Assembly (NCBI GenBank): GCA_001643675.2
Contig: LSRY02000007.1
Coordinates: forward strand, 1,628,001-1,692,000
DNA length: 64,000 nucleotides
Direction of reading: 5' to 3'
Source of the DNA: Monocercomonoides exilis
Lineage: Eukaryota; Preaxostyla; Oxymonadida; Polymastigidae
Shown: piece after piece, positions 43,629 to 54,942 of the stretch
Layout: each line of letters starts with the position of its first letter
How positions within the stretch are numbered: the first letter of the stretch is position 1
The notes under the pieces: model-generated
What the model saw: only the letters and a program-made list of their open reading frames with translations
Database searches by the model: none
Told to the model about the DNA's origin: nothing
Program-made: the position numbers and the translations under genes

Positions 43629-46374
43629 ATGGCATCACCTTGTAGAATTTTTTTCCAGTCTTTTAAGGAAAAATTAGAATCGAAAACAAATGCTGCAAAA
43701 TACATAAATAGAAAGGATTACTTCAAAAACTTAAGGGCTAAAAAAATGACAAAGCGTGGATTGGAAAAAAGAAAAAACGGAAGGCCTTCATATCTTTCTG
43801 AAGAAGAAGAAGAAGAGCTTGTTTTAATGATTGTTAGTTGGAGCGACATTACAACTCAACGAACATTCCAAACAATTCCTTTATTGGTTTGTTATTATTT
43901 GTTTAATTTATTTTTTTGATAAATAATAAATGTCAAGGCTTATAGAATAAGAATGAAAAGGAAATCAGAAACAGTTGAGTTTGTTGAAATGCCGAGTGTG
44001 AAGTGGGCAAGAAATTTCGTCAATCGACACAAACAACTGAAAACAATAAACCCAATAAATTTGGATATTGCCCGATTGAGGGCTTCAACTGAAACGAATG
44101 TCAAAACGTTTTTAACAAATCTTCGTCGATTAATGTTCATAAGAAAATATCATCCATCGCTTATTTTGCAACTTGACGAAACAAGTTGCCAAACAGACCA
44201 AAAAACCAAACATAAAAAAGTAGTATCAAAAATGTGTACATTCCTTCCAATGTTGGAAGTCCCTCCATTGAGACATCTGACACTTTTGTTCATCGTCTCT
44301 GCAGATGGGGGTCATCTTCCCATTCATCTCATACTCACTCCGAAGTTTGAAAAAGAAATAAACAAACAATGGTATGATGACAATTTTGTACTACACACAA
44401 CAAAAAAAGGATGGATGACATCAGAATTGTTTGAGGAAATTATATTGAACAATGAAATGGAATACATCACAAAACAACGAAGAAAAATCGAAAAAATAAA
44501 CAATTATCTTCATTCACATCAATCTTCAACTTCAACAATTCATTTGAAACAAGTTAAACCAAAAAGAAATTCAAACTCAATTAACATGACATTCAACTCA
44601 AATATCACGTGTGCAACAAAAGATAAAAAATATTACTCAATTAATTTTGATTCATTATCAATAAATGCATCAAATAATTCTTCACATCTTCCTCCACCCT
44701 CATCCTCATCCTCATCCTCACTCCCACCCTCAGCCTCAGCCTCATCGTCCTCACTCCCACCCTCAGCTTCATCATCCTCACTCCCACCCTCAGCTTCATC
44801 ATCCTCACTCCCACCTTCAGCTTCATCATCCTCACTCCCACCTTCAGCTTCATCATCCTCACTCCCACCCTCAGCTTCATCATCCTCACTCCCACTCTCA
44901 GCCTCATCCTCATCCTCATCATACTTACCTTCAGATTCATCGATCTCTCACTTCAGTAATGTTGTTGGTATCTATTCTCTGGATAATAATGAAGAAGAAG
45001 AGTGTGAATATGAATTAGTGCAATTTGATGAAAATGGATTCATTACAACAAAGGAAGAATTTGAAGAAGATTGGAACAACGGGATATCTTCAACTGAATC
45101 CCAAAGACTTTTCACTCAAACGAATGTTAACGGTGGTAATGAGTGGTGGTTACGTGCAGGATACCTTAATGTGAGTTCTAATCAACAATGTGTCGAAGAA
45201 ATTTCAGACAAAGAAAAGAAAAGATTAAATAGTGAAAATCAAAAAGATCAACATACAATGATTTCGTATGTTTCAAGACTTCCCGCTCTCCTTATTTAGG
45301 ATGGACATTCATCTCGGCGCAACAGACATCTTTGGGAAAAGCTATCGGAGGAAGGTGTGGACGTAGTTGTTCTTCCATCTCACACATCGCATCTACTGCA
45401 ACCTTTGGACCTTGGCCCTAACGGAGTTTTAAAAAAAGAATTAAAACACGTTTACAAAGAACCATCGATTAAAAACCTTCAAACAGACTTTTTAACGTTT
45501 GTCAAATCCATTGCTGATTGCACTTATCCAGCTTTGGCGCCAAGAACAATTCGACACGGGTTTTTTGAAGCTGGAATCACTTCATCAAATATTGATCATG
45601 TCCTATCAAAAACAATAAAGGAACTTCCCCCAAACATTAAACCAACAAAAAAAAACAAACCGATGGTCGATTTCTGGAAAATGTGTGACTTCCCACAATG
45701 TTCTGGAAGAATGGAAGCAATTTGATGAGGAAAAGCTTTTGAACGAGTCATTCAGCAGAGCGACTGGAAGAAAAATGATAGCAAAGCAAAATAAAAAAGT
45801 TCCAGATAAAAAGAATGAAACAAAAATTGAAGAAATTAAACAGACCTCTCATTTTTCTCATGAAGGAAATATTGATTGTACAACAGAAATTTGTAATTCC
45901 ACACAATCTGACAGTGAGGACGAAGAAACAGATTCACAAGATGGTGAGGATTATGTAATCACCATTCCATTATTCAACAATGAAAATAATGGAGATGAAA
46001 ATTTGAACGAAGATGAGGAAATAAAGAAGATTGACGAAAAATTATTCATTGAAGAAAGTTCTGAAAGTTCTGATAATTATGCGACATTAAGGAAAAAAAA
46101 GGAAAGGAAAACCAAAGAAATCAGGCAATTTAAAAAAAGAAGTTGGAAAAAAAAACATTTCTGCGACAGTGAATATGATGAAAAAAATGAAACAACAAAC
46201 ACCGAAGCCACAGATGAGTCTTGTGATAACGTGAAGATTTATTGCACTCGTTCGATTATTGAAATGAAGAAAAAAAGTGAAGATTTTGAATACAGTTTTT
46301 CAGAGGAAACTGAAAACGACTTATAGTTCTGTCAATTGGTGTAATTCATATCCGTAATCATTCATATGATATGA
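43629..46374 (+). CDS. Pogo-like transposase (spliced; TAG/TAA read as Gln; one frameshift)
   Basis: The ATG is at 43629. Exon 1 carries GRPSYLSEEEEEELVLMIVS (HTH/CENP-B). A 51-nt intron (43887-43937, GTTTGT...TCAAG) leads to PSVKWARNFVNRHKQL. The DDE core follows: first Asp in LQLDETSC, second in QDGHSSRRN, third in QPLDLGPNG. The Q of QDGH is the TAG at 45297, in the middle of the catalytic motif, so read-through is needed. A Ser/Pro-rich insertion (44680-44950) separates the first two catalytic motifs. Near 45680-45700 the frame changes: the continuation NVLEEWKQFDEEKLL, expected after FWKM, lies in the +1 frame. An acidic/Lys-rich tail passes TAG 46324 and TAA 46342 and ends at TGA 46372-46374. 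The frameshift probably inactivates this copy. TIRs and TA flanks support the family. Confidence 0.75.
43887..43937 (+). other. Predicted 51-nt intron in the pogo-like transposase
   Basis: GTTTGT donor and CAAG acceptor; contains in-frame TGA. Removal joins TIPLL to AYRIRMKRK and completes the CENP-B-type domain. Phase 0. Confidence 0.6.
44690..44930 (+). repeat. Minisatellite encoding SSSLPPSA repeats
   Basis: Tandem ~24-nt units (CTCACTCCCACCCTCAGCTT plus CATCATC) lie inside the transposase frame. The unit length is a multiple of three, so copy-number changes keep the frame. Confidence 0.9.
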
Positions 46375-46439
46375 TTTGAACTCAGCTCCCACATTTGAAA
46401 GCTTATTTATCCTCCTTGATTTTGCTATTGTTGGAATTG

Positions 46440-48450
46440 AAAATGCTCTTCTTTCATTTTGATCAACTGGAAATGAACGTTTAATGAATCAAATGAATCA
46501 GAAGGTTCTGGAGCAGAACGTTCATCTTAAAGAATATCAATTGTTTTTTCGCTTGTGTACGGAACCTCACCAGAGTCCCAAACAGAAGTTCCTTACAGAA
46601 TTGGCTCTTTGAAATATTGCAATCGAATAACACATCCTTTCCAGCACATTACATTCATTTCTCCTTTTATCGCCTTGCAAGTCAGTGAATTTTCGGAAAT
46701 AATAAAGTCAATAATCGTCGCATCTGCATTGTTCACATTCAGTCCACAGCACGAGTTTAATTTGATTGTGCACCTATTAATCGTTGTTGATTCTCCAAAA
46801 CTGAAATTGTGCCTGCCATATATCTACAAACAAATTCAGCATCTTCTCCTTTACACTCATCTGTGAAAACTCCTCCTGTGTTTGTCTTGATTTCGCATAA
46901 CTCCATTGAGGTTTTTGCTTCAGATAACTTCATCAGCTGTGCATGAATATCAACTGATTGCATTTTGCAAACTCAACTCTTCCCATTGTCACTGTCCCAT
47001 CTATTGTTTGAATCAGCGGATTCGTGGATTTTTTCTTCCATCTCCTTTGATCATCTGGTTTTTCATGACAAGGTCTCCATTCCCACTGAGCAGCACCATC
47101 GAACATGTTGCGCTCGGGGCACTTTCATTAAATGAGTCCAGCTCTAACTTCCCTGTTGAAATGTTGAAAAAAATACACATCAGGAGCCATTTCCGGAATA
47201 ACTTATGCTGCTTCAACAAGCTTGTCCAATTTTCCATCTTTCAATATAGTTTTTGCACCAACATTAATTCCCGTATCCGACACTATTCCAAAAAGAGAAG
47301 CTGATCCTATAACTATCACGGAAATCGTTGTTTCTCAAGACTTTTGATCCATACTATTCTTTATTGATTGGCAACCCATTAAGCTCAATTCGCAATCGGC
47401 CATATCCTCGCCTCTGCACGAAACACGAAATTCCATATCGTAGCTGCAAATCGCACTCCATCCATTTTGATCAAAAGAAACAGATTTCTTTACAACATTC
47501 ACACAGATTCCATCTGGTGTATTGCTTTGGCTACGACATTCAAAAAACAACTCATTCTCCAGCTGATAATCATCAATATTTTTTGCATCGTGAGCTTTTC
47601 CGCAACTGAGGAGCAATAATCAAATGTTGCATTCTTGTTTTCTTCTTTGATAATATCATCACTCTCTTCACATAGAAAATAAAGAACTCCTCCGTCTCCA
47701 TTTTAAGCGTTAAACTGTACAAAAGACATTTCAAATGAAAGCATTTCGTCTTTTCGAATTTTAAATAAACCTCCTACATCCTACTCTTCAACACATTTTG
47801 AAAATGGACATTGAAAAACAATATGCTAGAATTTGCTATTGCCATCATTTGTAATTCGTGAATTGGCAGATGAAAGAACTGAAGAATGCGTAGAAAATTT
47901 GGTTGGATAGCATTCATTTCATTCGTTTTCCTAATAATTTCTTTATCTATTCACTCTTCCGAGTGTTTCAAAATTGCATTCAGAAATCACAAACAGCTTG
48001 TTATTTTCTTAAATTTTTATCCTCCACCTAAATTACTGGAAGAACAATTTGAAATACGACTTGATTAAACAAATAATGTTCACGCTGCTAAAATAGAAAC
48101 AGCTCCTGCATCCTTGTGCGATGCACATCCAGAAAAACAACAATTCTAAAAATGTGATGTGACTCATTATCTTTGCAAGTAACGACTGCACCATTGTCAT
48201 CATTAGCAAAACAAAATAGCCACTTGCAATTCAGAAAAATAACTTCGGTTTCTTTAGAGGGCAATGTAATTCGCTGTGAAATGTTTCATCTGTTAATTGC
48301 TTATTCTGTTTGCGTTTCAACATCCCTCATTTGCAGTTCAGAAATGTGTTGTTTTCAGCCACATACAGCCCTACGCATAATGCGCCAAAATGAGGCACCA
48401 CACTCCCATCAACTGGATCATCTTTTCTCTCTAACTGGAACCACTCATTG
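46440..48450 (-). pseudogene. Remnants of a surface beta-helix gene inside the pogo-like element
   Basis: The minus strand yields disjointed frames with the Cys/Asn/Gly texture of the giant genes: GGVLYFLCEESDDI, NATFDYCSS, LENELFFECRSQSNTPDG (around 47710-47500), TGKLELDSFNESAPSATCS and GNGDLVMKN (around 47170-47050), and NTGGVF (near 46880). Stops and frame changes separate them. The order is compatible with one degraded copy on the opposite strand to the transposase. Similarity is at motif level only, weaker than for the fragment at 21-22 kb. Confidence 0.45.
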
Positions 48451-49659
48451 ATATTTCTTGGCAGAAATAGTTATGCTCTTCTTTTCCATCACTTTCTTCC
48501 TTTCCAACCGAAAAATTGTGGCATTTGCACACACAAACGCTCAGTGAAGATATTGCACAAGATTAGATGAAAAAACACGTCGAAACGAACAATAATTTTT
48601 CAGAACCACAACAAATTACAGTTGTGTCCATCTAACACATCATGAGTGTGCTGCAAAATATTCCCGCTGATTCTTGTGTGGAAACAAAAATAAAATCCAC
48701 TCGCATAACCACATTTCTCGGGGCAAAAAGAGACATGAGTTCGTTTTTCCAATCAACCAAATGCTGAACTGTATTTTGGATATCTTTTCTTCTTCATCAC
48801 AACAATCATTATTCTATTTCACGATTATATCAAAAGGTTATTGTATAAATTTAATAAAAGAAATCATTTGAAAAATAGTTAAACATTATTGAAATTTTTA
48901 TTTAAATAATAAAAACAAACTTAAAAATAATTGTTCACAAAACAAAACATAGACATTTAATGGTTAAGGTTATTTGCAGTGTTCCAAACGTAATGTTTCT
49001 AATCAAGAAGTTTATTTTTGAGTTAAACTTTTTGAAATATTCATTATGGTTCAAATAACCATTAATTGTATTCATATATTTTCTCATTTTTTGGATTTGT
49101 GTTTTTATTAAAAAAAGAAGAAAATTACATTAAATAACGAGGATATTGGTTTGTATATAATAATTCTTGTTTGTTGCAAATAACATTAATGAATTTTTAA
49201 AAGAATTAATTCAGGATCTTCATGATTTCAATTCAGCGATTGTTCCGTTTCGATTTCATGTTTGTTTTTCGTTATTTTTCATTTTATCAAGTTTGTATTA
49301 TATAGAGATCTTAAAACGATGAAAATCTTTTTTTATATCCACTTCAGTTGGCTTTTTTTCATTTCATAACGAAATATTTGAATTAATGTTTTTCATCTAT
49401 TAAATGCAACATATTTTTTTTATCGAATTGAATCACGAGAAAATGATTATGATTATAATCATTTTTCTTTTCAAAAAATGAAATCTTTGGAACGGTTTTT
49501 AAAAGATTGATCGAAAATTCCATAAATGAGTAAATATAAATAAAAATGGTGAAAATCACCTTAATGCATATTGTTATAGGAAAAAAGAGCACTTTTCTGT
49601 GCATCCATATTAACAAATCCTTTTTTTAAACTCATGAGCGCGAGTTTTTTCCCAGATAA
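48451..49659. other. AT-rich 3' part of the pogo-like element
   Basis: No supported gene; short chance frames on both strands. Confidence 0.55.
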
Positions 49660-49675
49660 GGGTTTTTTCCCCAAC
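49660..49675 (-). repeat. Pogo-like element, right TIR
   Basis: GGGTTTTTTCCCCAAC, followed by TA at 49676-49677. Confidence 0.7.
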
Positions 49676-50060
49676 TATAAACATGAACCAATAAATAAAC
49701 AATTTCAAACTATTCTGGTTTTTTAAAATTGAATTAAGCATCATTTGACCAAGACTTTTTTCAACATGAATATGATGCTGCTTCACTAAATGGGTGATAA
49801 TGTTTGTGATCTAGTTTTTCCATTAAATACTTTTTGATCAAAATTTTACCTTTAATATGAAAAAAAAAACACTGAAGAATGAAAAGGCTTTTTTCATGAC
49901 ATAACAATTTTTATGTGAGCAAAAACATTTGTTTTTCATGCAATTGAGATAAATTTTCAAATCGAATGCAATATCACTTCCCAAAGGAAAACAGTTTTTT
50001 ATGCAATAAACAACCCAAAAAAAGTTATGATTTCTTATATAATCATCTATATGTGTAGAG

Positions 50061-51034
50061 TCACATATTTACCTCTGACACTTTTTTACCCCCACCCATT
50101 TTTCTTGTGGAGCTGGCTACGACTTAATTCAAGCCTGTAGCCAACAAAAAATAACTAGAAACGTTTATTTTAATGTATTTCACTTATGCAGAAAAAATAT
50201 TTTTATGAAATTTTTTTCACTTAGAGATCTCGGTATTTTTTAATTTTATTTTTTGATCATTGAATGATGGTCTTTCCATGAATATAACATTCTTGAAGTT
50301 TTAAGCTACATTAACATTTCACCTCATATCCTTTTTATTGTTTTTATAACTTTTCACATTTCACAAGCTTCTTTTTCATCTGTTTTCTCATTTCATCGAC
50401 TATTCGAAAAATGCAATTTTTGATTGTATAATAGACAATTTTTTAATTTTATAAGCTGTTTCTTATTTTTAACTCAATATATTATTGCAAGCTCACAAAA
50501 TATTTTGCTGAAAAATGTTACTGGCTGAAAAAATCAAAATTACCGAAATTGATGTTTTTCATTTTTCTATTTAATATAAATTTTGTGAAACTTTTATGTC
50601 TATCAACATAATTGACATTCCAACGTATTTAAAGGATAATCTGAAAATTTCTAACAAAAATTCATCATTCTTTAAAAATTCTTCATTTTTTCGAAAAGTC
50701 GATGAAATGAGAAAACAGATGAAAAAGAAGCTTGTGAAATGTGAAAAGTTATAAAAACAATAAAAAGGATATGAGGTGAAATGTTAATGTAGCTTAAAAC
50801 TTCAAGAATGTTATATTCATGGAAAGACCATCATTCAATGATCAAAAAATAAAATTAAAAAATACCGAGATCTCTAAGTGAAAAAAATTTCATAAAAATA
50901 TTTTTTCTGCATAAGTGAAATACATTAAAATAAACGTTTCTAGTTATTTTTTGTTGGCTACAGGCTTGAATTAAGTCGTAGCCAGCTCCACAAGAAAAAT
51001 GGGTGGGGGTAAAAAAGGGTCAGAGGCAAAAGTG
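50061..51034. mobile_element. Foldback / MITE-like element
   Basis: The arms 50061-50411 and 50686-51034 are near-perfect reverse complements (for example GGAGCTGGCTACGACTTAAT against its inverse near 50990). About 275 bp separates them, and no coding sequence is present. Outermost bases (TCAC...CTCTGACAC against CTCTGACCC) are less well matched. The arms would form a ~350-bp stem. No clear target duplication. The family is unknown. Confidence 0.8.
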
Positions 51035-51324
51035 AAACCCTATTTTTTTTTGAAAAGAAACAAATGTGTAATTTTCAAATAAATCAAAAATTTCATATTT
51101 TGCAAAAAATTATATTAAAATACGCCAAACTTTTAAAATAAAGAATACATTTCTGGATAATGTTGTTTCATTCATTCTGAAGAAGATTCGTAAGTTTAAA
51201 CAGAAATTTGAGTTAAATGTGAAATTTAATGATTTATAAGAAAATCAAACATTTGCGAATTTTCAAAAAGAATAACACATATATGTTATTCATGTTTTAA
51301 GTTATATTTATTTAATTTTCAAAT
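51035..51324. other. AT-rich spacer
   Basis: Nothing recognisable between the foldback element and the hAT target duplication. Confidence 0.6.
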
Positions 51325-51332
51325 GAATATAT

Positions 51333-51355
51333 TAAGCCTGTCTGACCTGACAAAT
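51333..51355 (+). repeat. hAT left TIR
   Basis: 23 bp, 21 identical to the inverse of the right end. Confidence 0.9.
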
Positions 51356-51595
51356 TTTTTTTTGGGTCAGTGACAAATTGACGGACGAATCATTTTGACG
51401 TGTCATTTCCCATATCATATTCTGAAACATTTCCCTTTCAATTAAAAAAAACAAAATGGAATGTTTTATGAAATACATACAATGATTAAATGAATTAAAA
51501 ATTTTTTGACAAATTTTGATCATATTTGTCACAAAGTGTCAGTTGCGGAAATATAATTGATAATTATATATTAATCAACTTTCTTTTCCGTCTCA

Positions 51596-54432
51596 ATGGC
51601 TGTTGATCGTTCGTTGCTAATAAAAGAACTTCCCATAGAACTCCAAAAATCTCTGAAAGACGTTTTTATCGTATGCAAAAATTGTTATCATGGAATTCTT
51701 CAAGTTATTATCTAATTATTTAATTATCTCTAGAGAAGTGCATTTGAAAAGAAAATGGACGAGTTGGATAAAGCGAATTGTGGACTTGTTCGATTGGAAT
51801 TAGTCTCAACAAATGAGGACGTTCAATGTTTGAATGATTCGTTTTTGTTAAAAAAATAATTAAGATTTATCATTTCTTTTATCGATAAAATTGTCTCATT
51901 GCAGCAGGCTTCAAACATCCAAACAGACCAGAAGAAATAATGTCCCAATTACATTTCAAAATTTTCAATGGTATCTTATGGATTTGCTATTACAATGTGA
52001 AATCAGATTTTAAAACAAAAGCAGATGGACACAGAATGTTTTTGTGCACCAACGAAAAGAAAGGATATGCCTGCGGATGTTCAGGGAAAGACACTTCTAC
52101 TGCAGTCAAACAACATAAATGCACATTGTTGTCTCCCACATAGGATTTTTCGATGACAAAAAAACAAAATGTTACGCAACCAACAGTGTCTGCAAGTTGT
52201 GTCTGTACAAAATTAATTGGAGATATTGAACCAATGACGGATTTATTTTTAAATTTGGTTTCCAGATGTAACATATCGTTTTTATCAGCTGCATCGTCAG
52301 AATTCAACACATTTGTTAAACATTTGATTCAAACAGCCCAGGCAAATCCAACTGCTGAGCCCACAGAAATATTTCCATATTTATCAAAGTGGAGAATAAA
52401 AAAACTTATCAGCGAAAAGAAAATTGCAGCAATTCGTGAAAGATCAAAACTGATAAAGGACAAATGCGTTTCTCTCATGATCGATGGAGGGATAATTGCA
52501 AATAAAAAGTGCACCATTATTTCATACGTTATTCATGCAGAAAAATCAACTCCTGGATTTTGGAGCCTTCAACCAGCATGTAATTCTTCTGATGATTACA
52601 AAAATCTCGCTGAAAGGTGCATTTCGGAGATTGCAAAATACGGAGGTGAAGTCAGAAGCATTTGCAGTGATGGTTTGGCAGCTCAAAAAAAAGCGTTTCA
52701 AGATTTATCACACGATTCTGATAAAGAAATCGATTTATTGAACTTTTATGTCAAACCTTTTCATGTTTATTGTTTTAATCGTTTAATTAACTTGACAATC
52801 ACACATTGTTTTCAAGAAGTCCCATTTCTAAAATCAATCAAGGATAATATTTTAGAGTTCTCAAAATTATCAAGGAGCTCACTTATGCAACAGATGTTAC
52901 CTACAAAATGCCCAACATTCACACTTACGAGATGGTTGTGCTTGACAGATATTTGCTCATTCATAAGGAAAAATAGAGAAATTATATTGGAATCGAAGCT
53001 GATGGACAGCCAGAGCATCATTGATGTCATAATAGCAGAAATTTTGTTATTCCCTCTAAAACAGTTGCATTTGTTTTTTGAAGATGACAACAGCAAGCTG
53101 GGAAATGCTTTCCCAAAAATTCTTGAGGCAATGTCATTTTACAAAAACTTTCTTGAATTAAGCTCATTTCGTTACGATCATTGGCATAATGCAATTGCTA
53201 ACATTTGGATATATTTATTCAACTACACTTTGGAAGGCGAAAGAGGGGATCTAATTGCTCTCGCTTATGCATTAACACCATAAGGAAAAAATAAACTTAT
53301 CAGCGATGACTTTTGTTGTATGTTTTTTCATTCAGAAGACAAGAAAAAAGACAGTTTGCACAAAAGTTCAAACATACTTTCAATTGTTTATTTTTTTTTC
53401 TCAATATTTTTCATTTTTCTAATATTTTTTTCTTGCAACTGTTTTCTCGATCGAGCATCATCATCATCTGTTCCCTCATCATCACAGAAAAAGGAAACAT
53501 CCATTGGAAGGTGCTTTTCAAAAGAAAAAGAATCAACAGCTTTTCCTTTATCTGTGAGCAGATTTCAAAAGGCATTATCAATGATTTTGAGAAGCGAATC
53601 ATCAACTGAGCATGTGCATTCGAGTTCAAACAAACAACAGATTGAAGAAGAACAAGATTATATGGCATCATCATCGAAGCATATTCATATAGAAATTGAA
53701 GATTTATTATCAATCGTTTCACAATATGAAAAAAAAGAAGTTCGTTTTTCACATGTACAAGAAGAAGGTATTTTCACTGATAATGAAAATGCAGCAGATT
53801 ATTTTGGACTCATGGAGGCAGAGGAGCAATCAGAAAATGACGAATTTGATGAAATATTAAATGACGAAGTTTCAATCTTTATTGAAACAAGAATTTCTCT
53901 CATATCTTCTCAAGAAACACTCAGTGATGAATCAGATAATCATGCAATAGGCGACTTCAACAAAGATGTTTTCCGTGAAGACGAAGATGATGTGATTTTT
54001 GCAGGTTCAAACAAAAAAATTCAAGTCGTTTACGAAATTTCAAAGGATAAGGAGGATGAAGAAGTCGATTCAATGAAGATTTCAATTTTATCTAATTGGT
54101 ATTTCAGAATAGTTAAATCATTAAAAAAATTTATCAATAATTCATTAAAGAAGTTAACTGAGGAAACAAGAGAAAAATTCGCATCGTTATTTAAAACTCA
54201 CACACTTACTGCAACATCAGTTTGTGTCCTTGAGAGTTTACCGGTATATTACAGTCATATTGCATCGCTTGGTGAAGCGGAAACAGTTTATGCCAACATT
54301 TGTTTTTGCATTGCAACATCTCCTTGCAGCGAATCCGCCTGTGAACGACTTTTTTCAAGATTAAAGCGAATCGTCGGTGATCATAGACATTCGCTTTCCT
54401 TTGATTCGTTAAATTCGTTGCTTCTAATGTGA
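51596..54432 (+). CDS. hAT-family transposase, three exons, 898 aa with TAG/TAA as Gln
   Basis: Exons are 51596-51670 (MAVDRSLLIKELPIELQKSL), 51734-51827 and 51905-54432. The introns of 63 and 77 nt use GTATGC...CTCTAG and GTTTGA...TTGCAG. Summed exon length is 899 codons including the stop. Features in order: Cys/His cluster CTNEKKGYACGC...KQHKC (BED-like zinc finger candidate); RNase H-like core with SLMIDGGIIANKK and SICSDGLAAQKKAF; acidic Ser-rich insertion; C-terminal hAT dimerisation motif SPCSESACERLFSRLKRIVG. TAG at 52141 and TAA at 53281 lie in frame; the second sits in ALTP(Q)GKNKL, a conserved context. The final codon is TGA. Under a UAR=Gln code this gene is intact, fitting the perfect target duplication. 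A Phe-rich stretch near 53390-53450 could be another short intron. Confidence 0.82.
51671..51733 (+). other. Predicted hAT transposase intron 1
   Basis: 63 nt, GTATGC...CTCTAG, phase 0; the donor equals that of the BOP1-like intron. Confidence 0.6.
51828..51904 (+). other. Predicted hAT transposase intron 2
   Basis: 77 nt, GTTTGA...TTGCAG, phase 1. It joins EDVQ to SGFKHPNRPEEIM and enters the long third exon in frame. Confidence 0.5.
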
Positions 54433-54813
54433 ATAACATTTACAAATCATTCTTTATGAAATCAAATAATCATCGTTTGTTATTTTTTCACCTCATTCAA
54501 GTGATTGAGTTATTTTTCATATCATTTCATTACAATCAAAAATAGAATTCCTAAAATAACATCTTTTATTTTTGAAATACTAGAACATCTTATTTGACAT
54601 GAGAATAATTCAGTAGTATGTGATTATGTGAAAAAAAAAACGATGAGATGAAAAAAAAAATCAGTCTTATCAAATGATCTTGATTCATGTTTATTATAAA
54701 CGAATTATGAAATATCATTTAATAACGAATGGTATTCTAAAGCTGTAAAATTAAACTATTGTGCAAAGAAAGACATTGAAAAAAGAATAGATGGGAAATG
54801 CAACAACATGAGA
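54433..54813. other. hAT interior: transposase 3' flank
   Basis: AT-rich, no gene seen. Confidence 0.5.
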
Positions 54814-54942
54814 AGCAATGGAGATTGCGGCAAAGGCGCTTTTGGTTGCAATGTTGAAGAAAAGGATGTGACTCTGTTTCCTGAAGCAATTGCGCTGAAG
54901 GTATTGGAGGAGCGAGAAGAGGCAGAGAAAGAAGAAAGGTGA
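54814..54942 (+). pseudogene. Fragment related to the cargo gene at 56.3-57.3 kb
   Basis: This frame ends at TGA 54940 and encodes KDVTLFPEAIALKVLEEREE. It is nearly the same as KDVVLFPAAIALAVLEEREE in the minus-strand frame at ~57060. It has no start and is only ~40 codons, so it is a truncated, inverted second copy within one transposon. Confidence 0.6.

Larger units (their letters stand above)
43440..49675 (+). mobile_element. Pogo-like (Tc1/mariner superfamily) DNA transposon, 6.2 kb
   Basis: The ends are 16-bp inverted repeats GTTAGGGAAAAAACCC (43440-43455) and, inverted, GTTGGGGAAAAAACCC (49660-49675), flanked on both sides by TA (43438-43439 and 49676-49677), the target of this superfamily. 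The 5' half encodes a transposase with CENP-B-type helix-turn-helix and DDE domains. The 3' half holds apparent surface-gene remnants on the minus strand and AT-rich sequence, and is unusually long for a pogo element. Confidence 0.75.

Noticed and set aside
49678-51034. Maverick/Polinton or viral integration near the inverted repeats
   Set aside because: No polymerase B, integrase, ATPase or capsid frames; the structure is a simple foldback.
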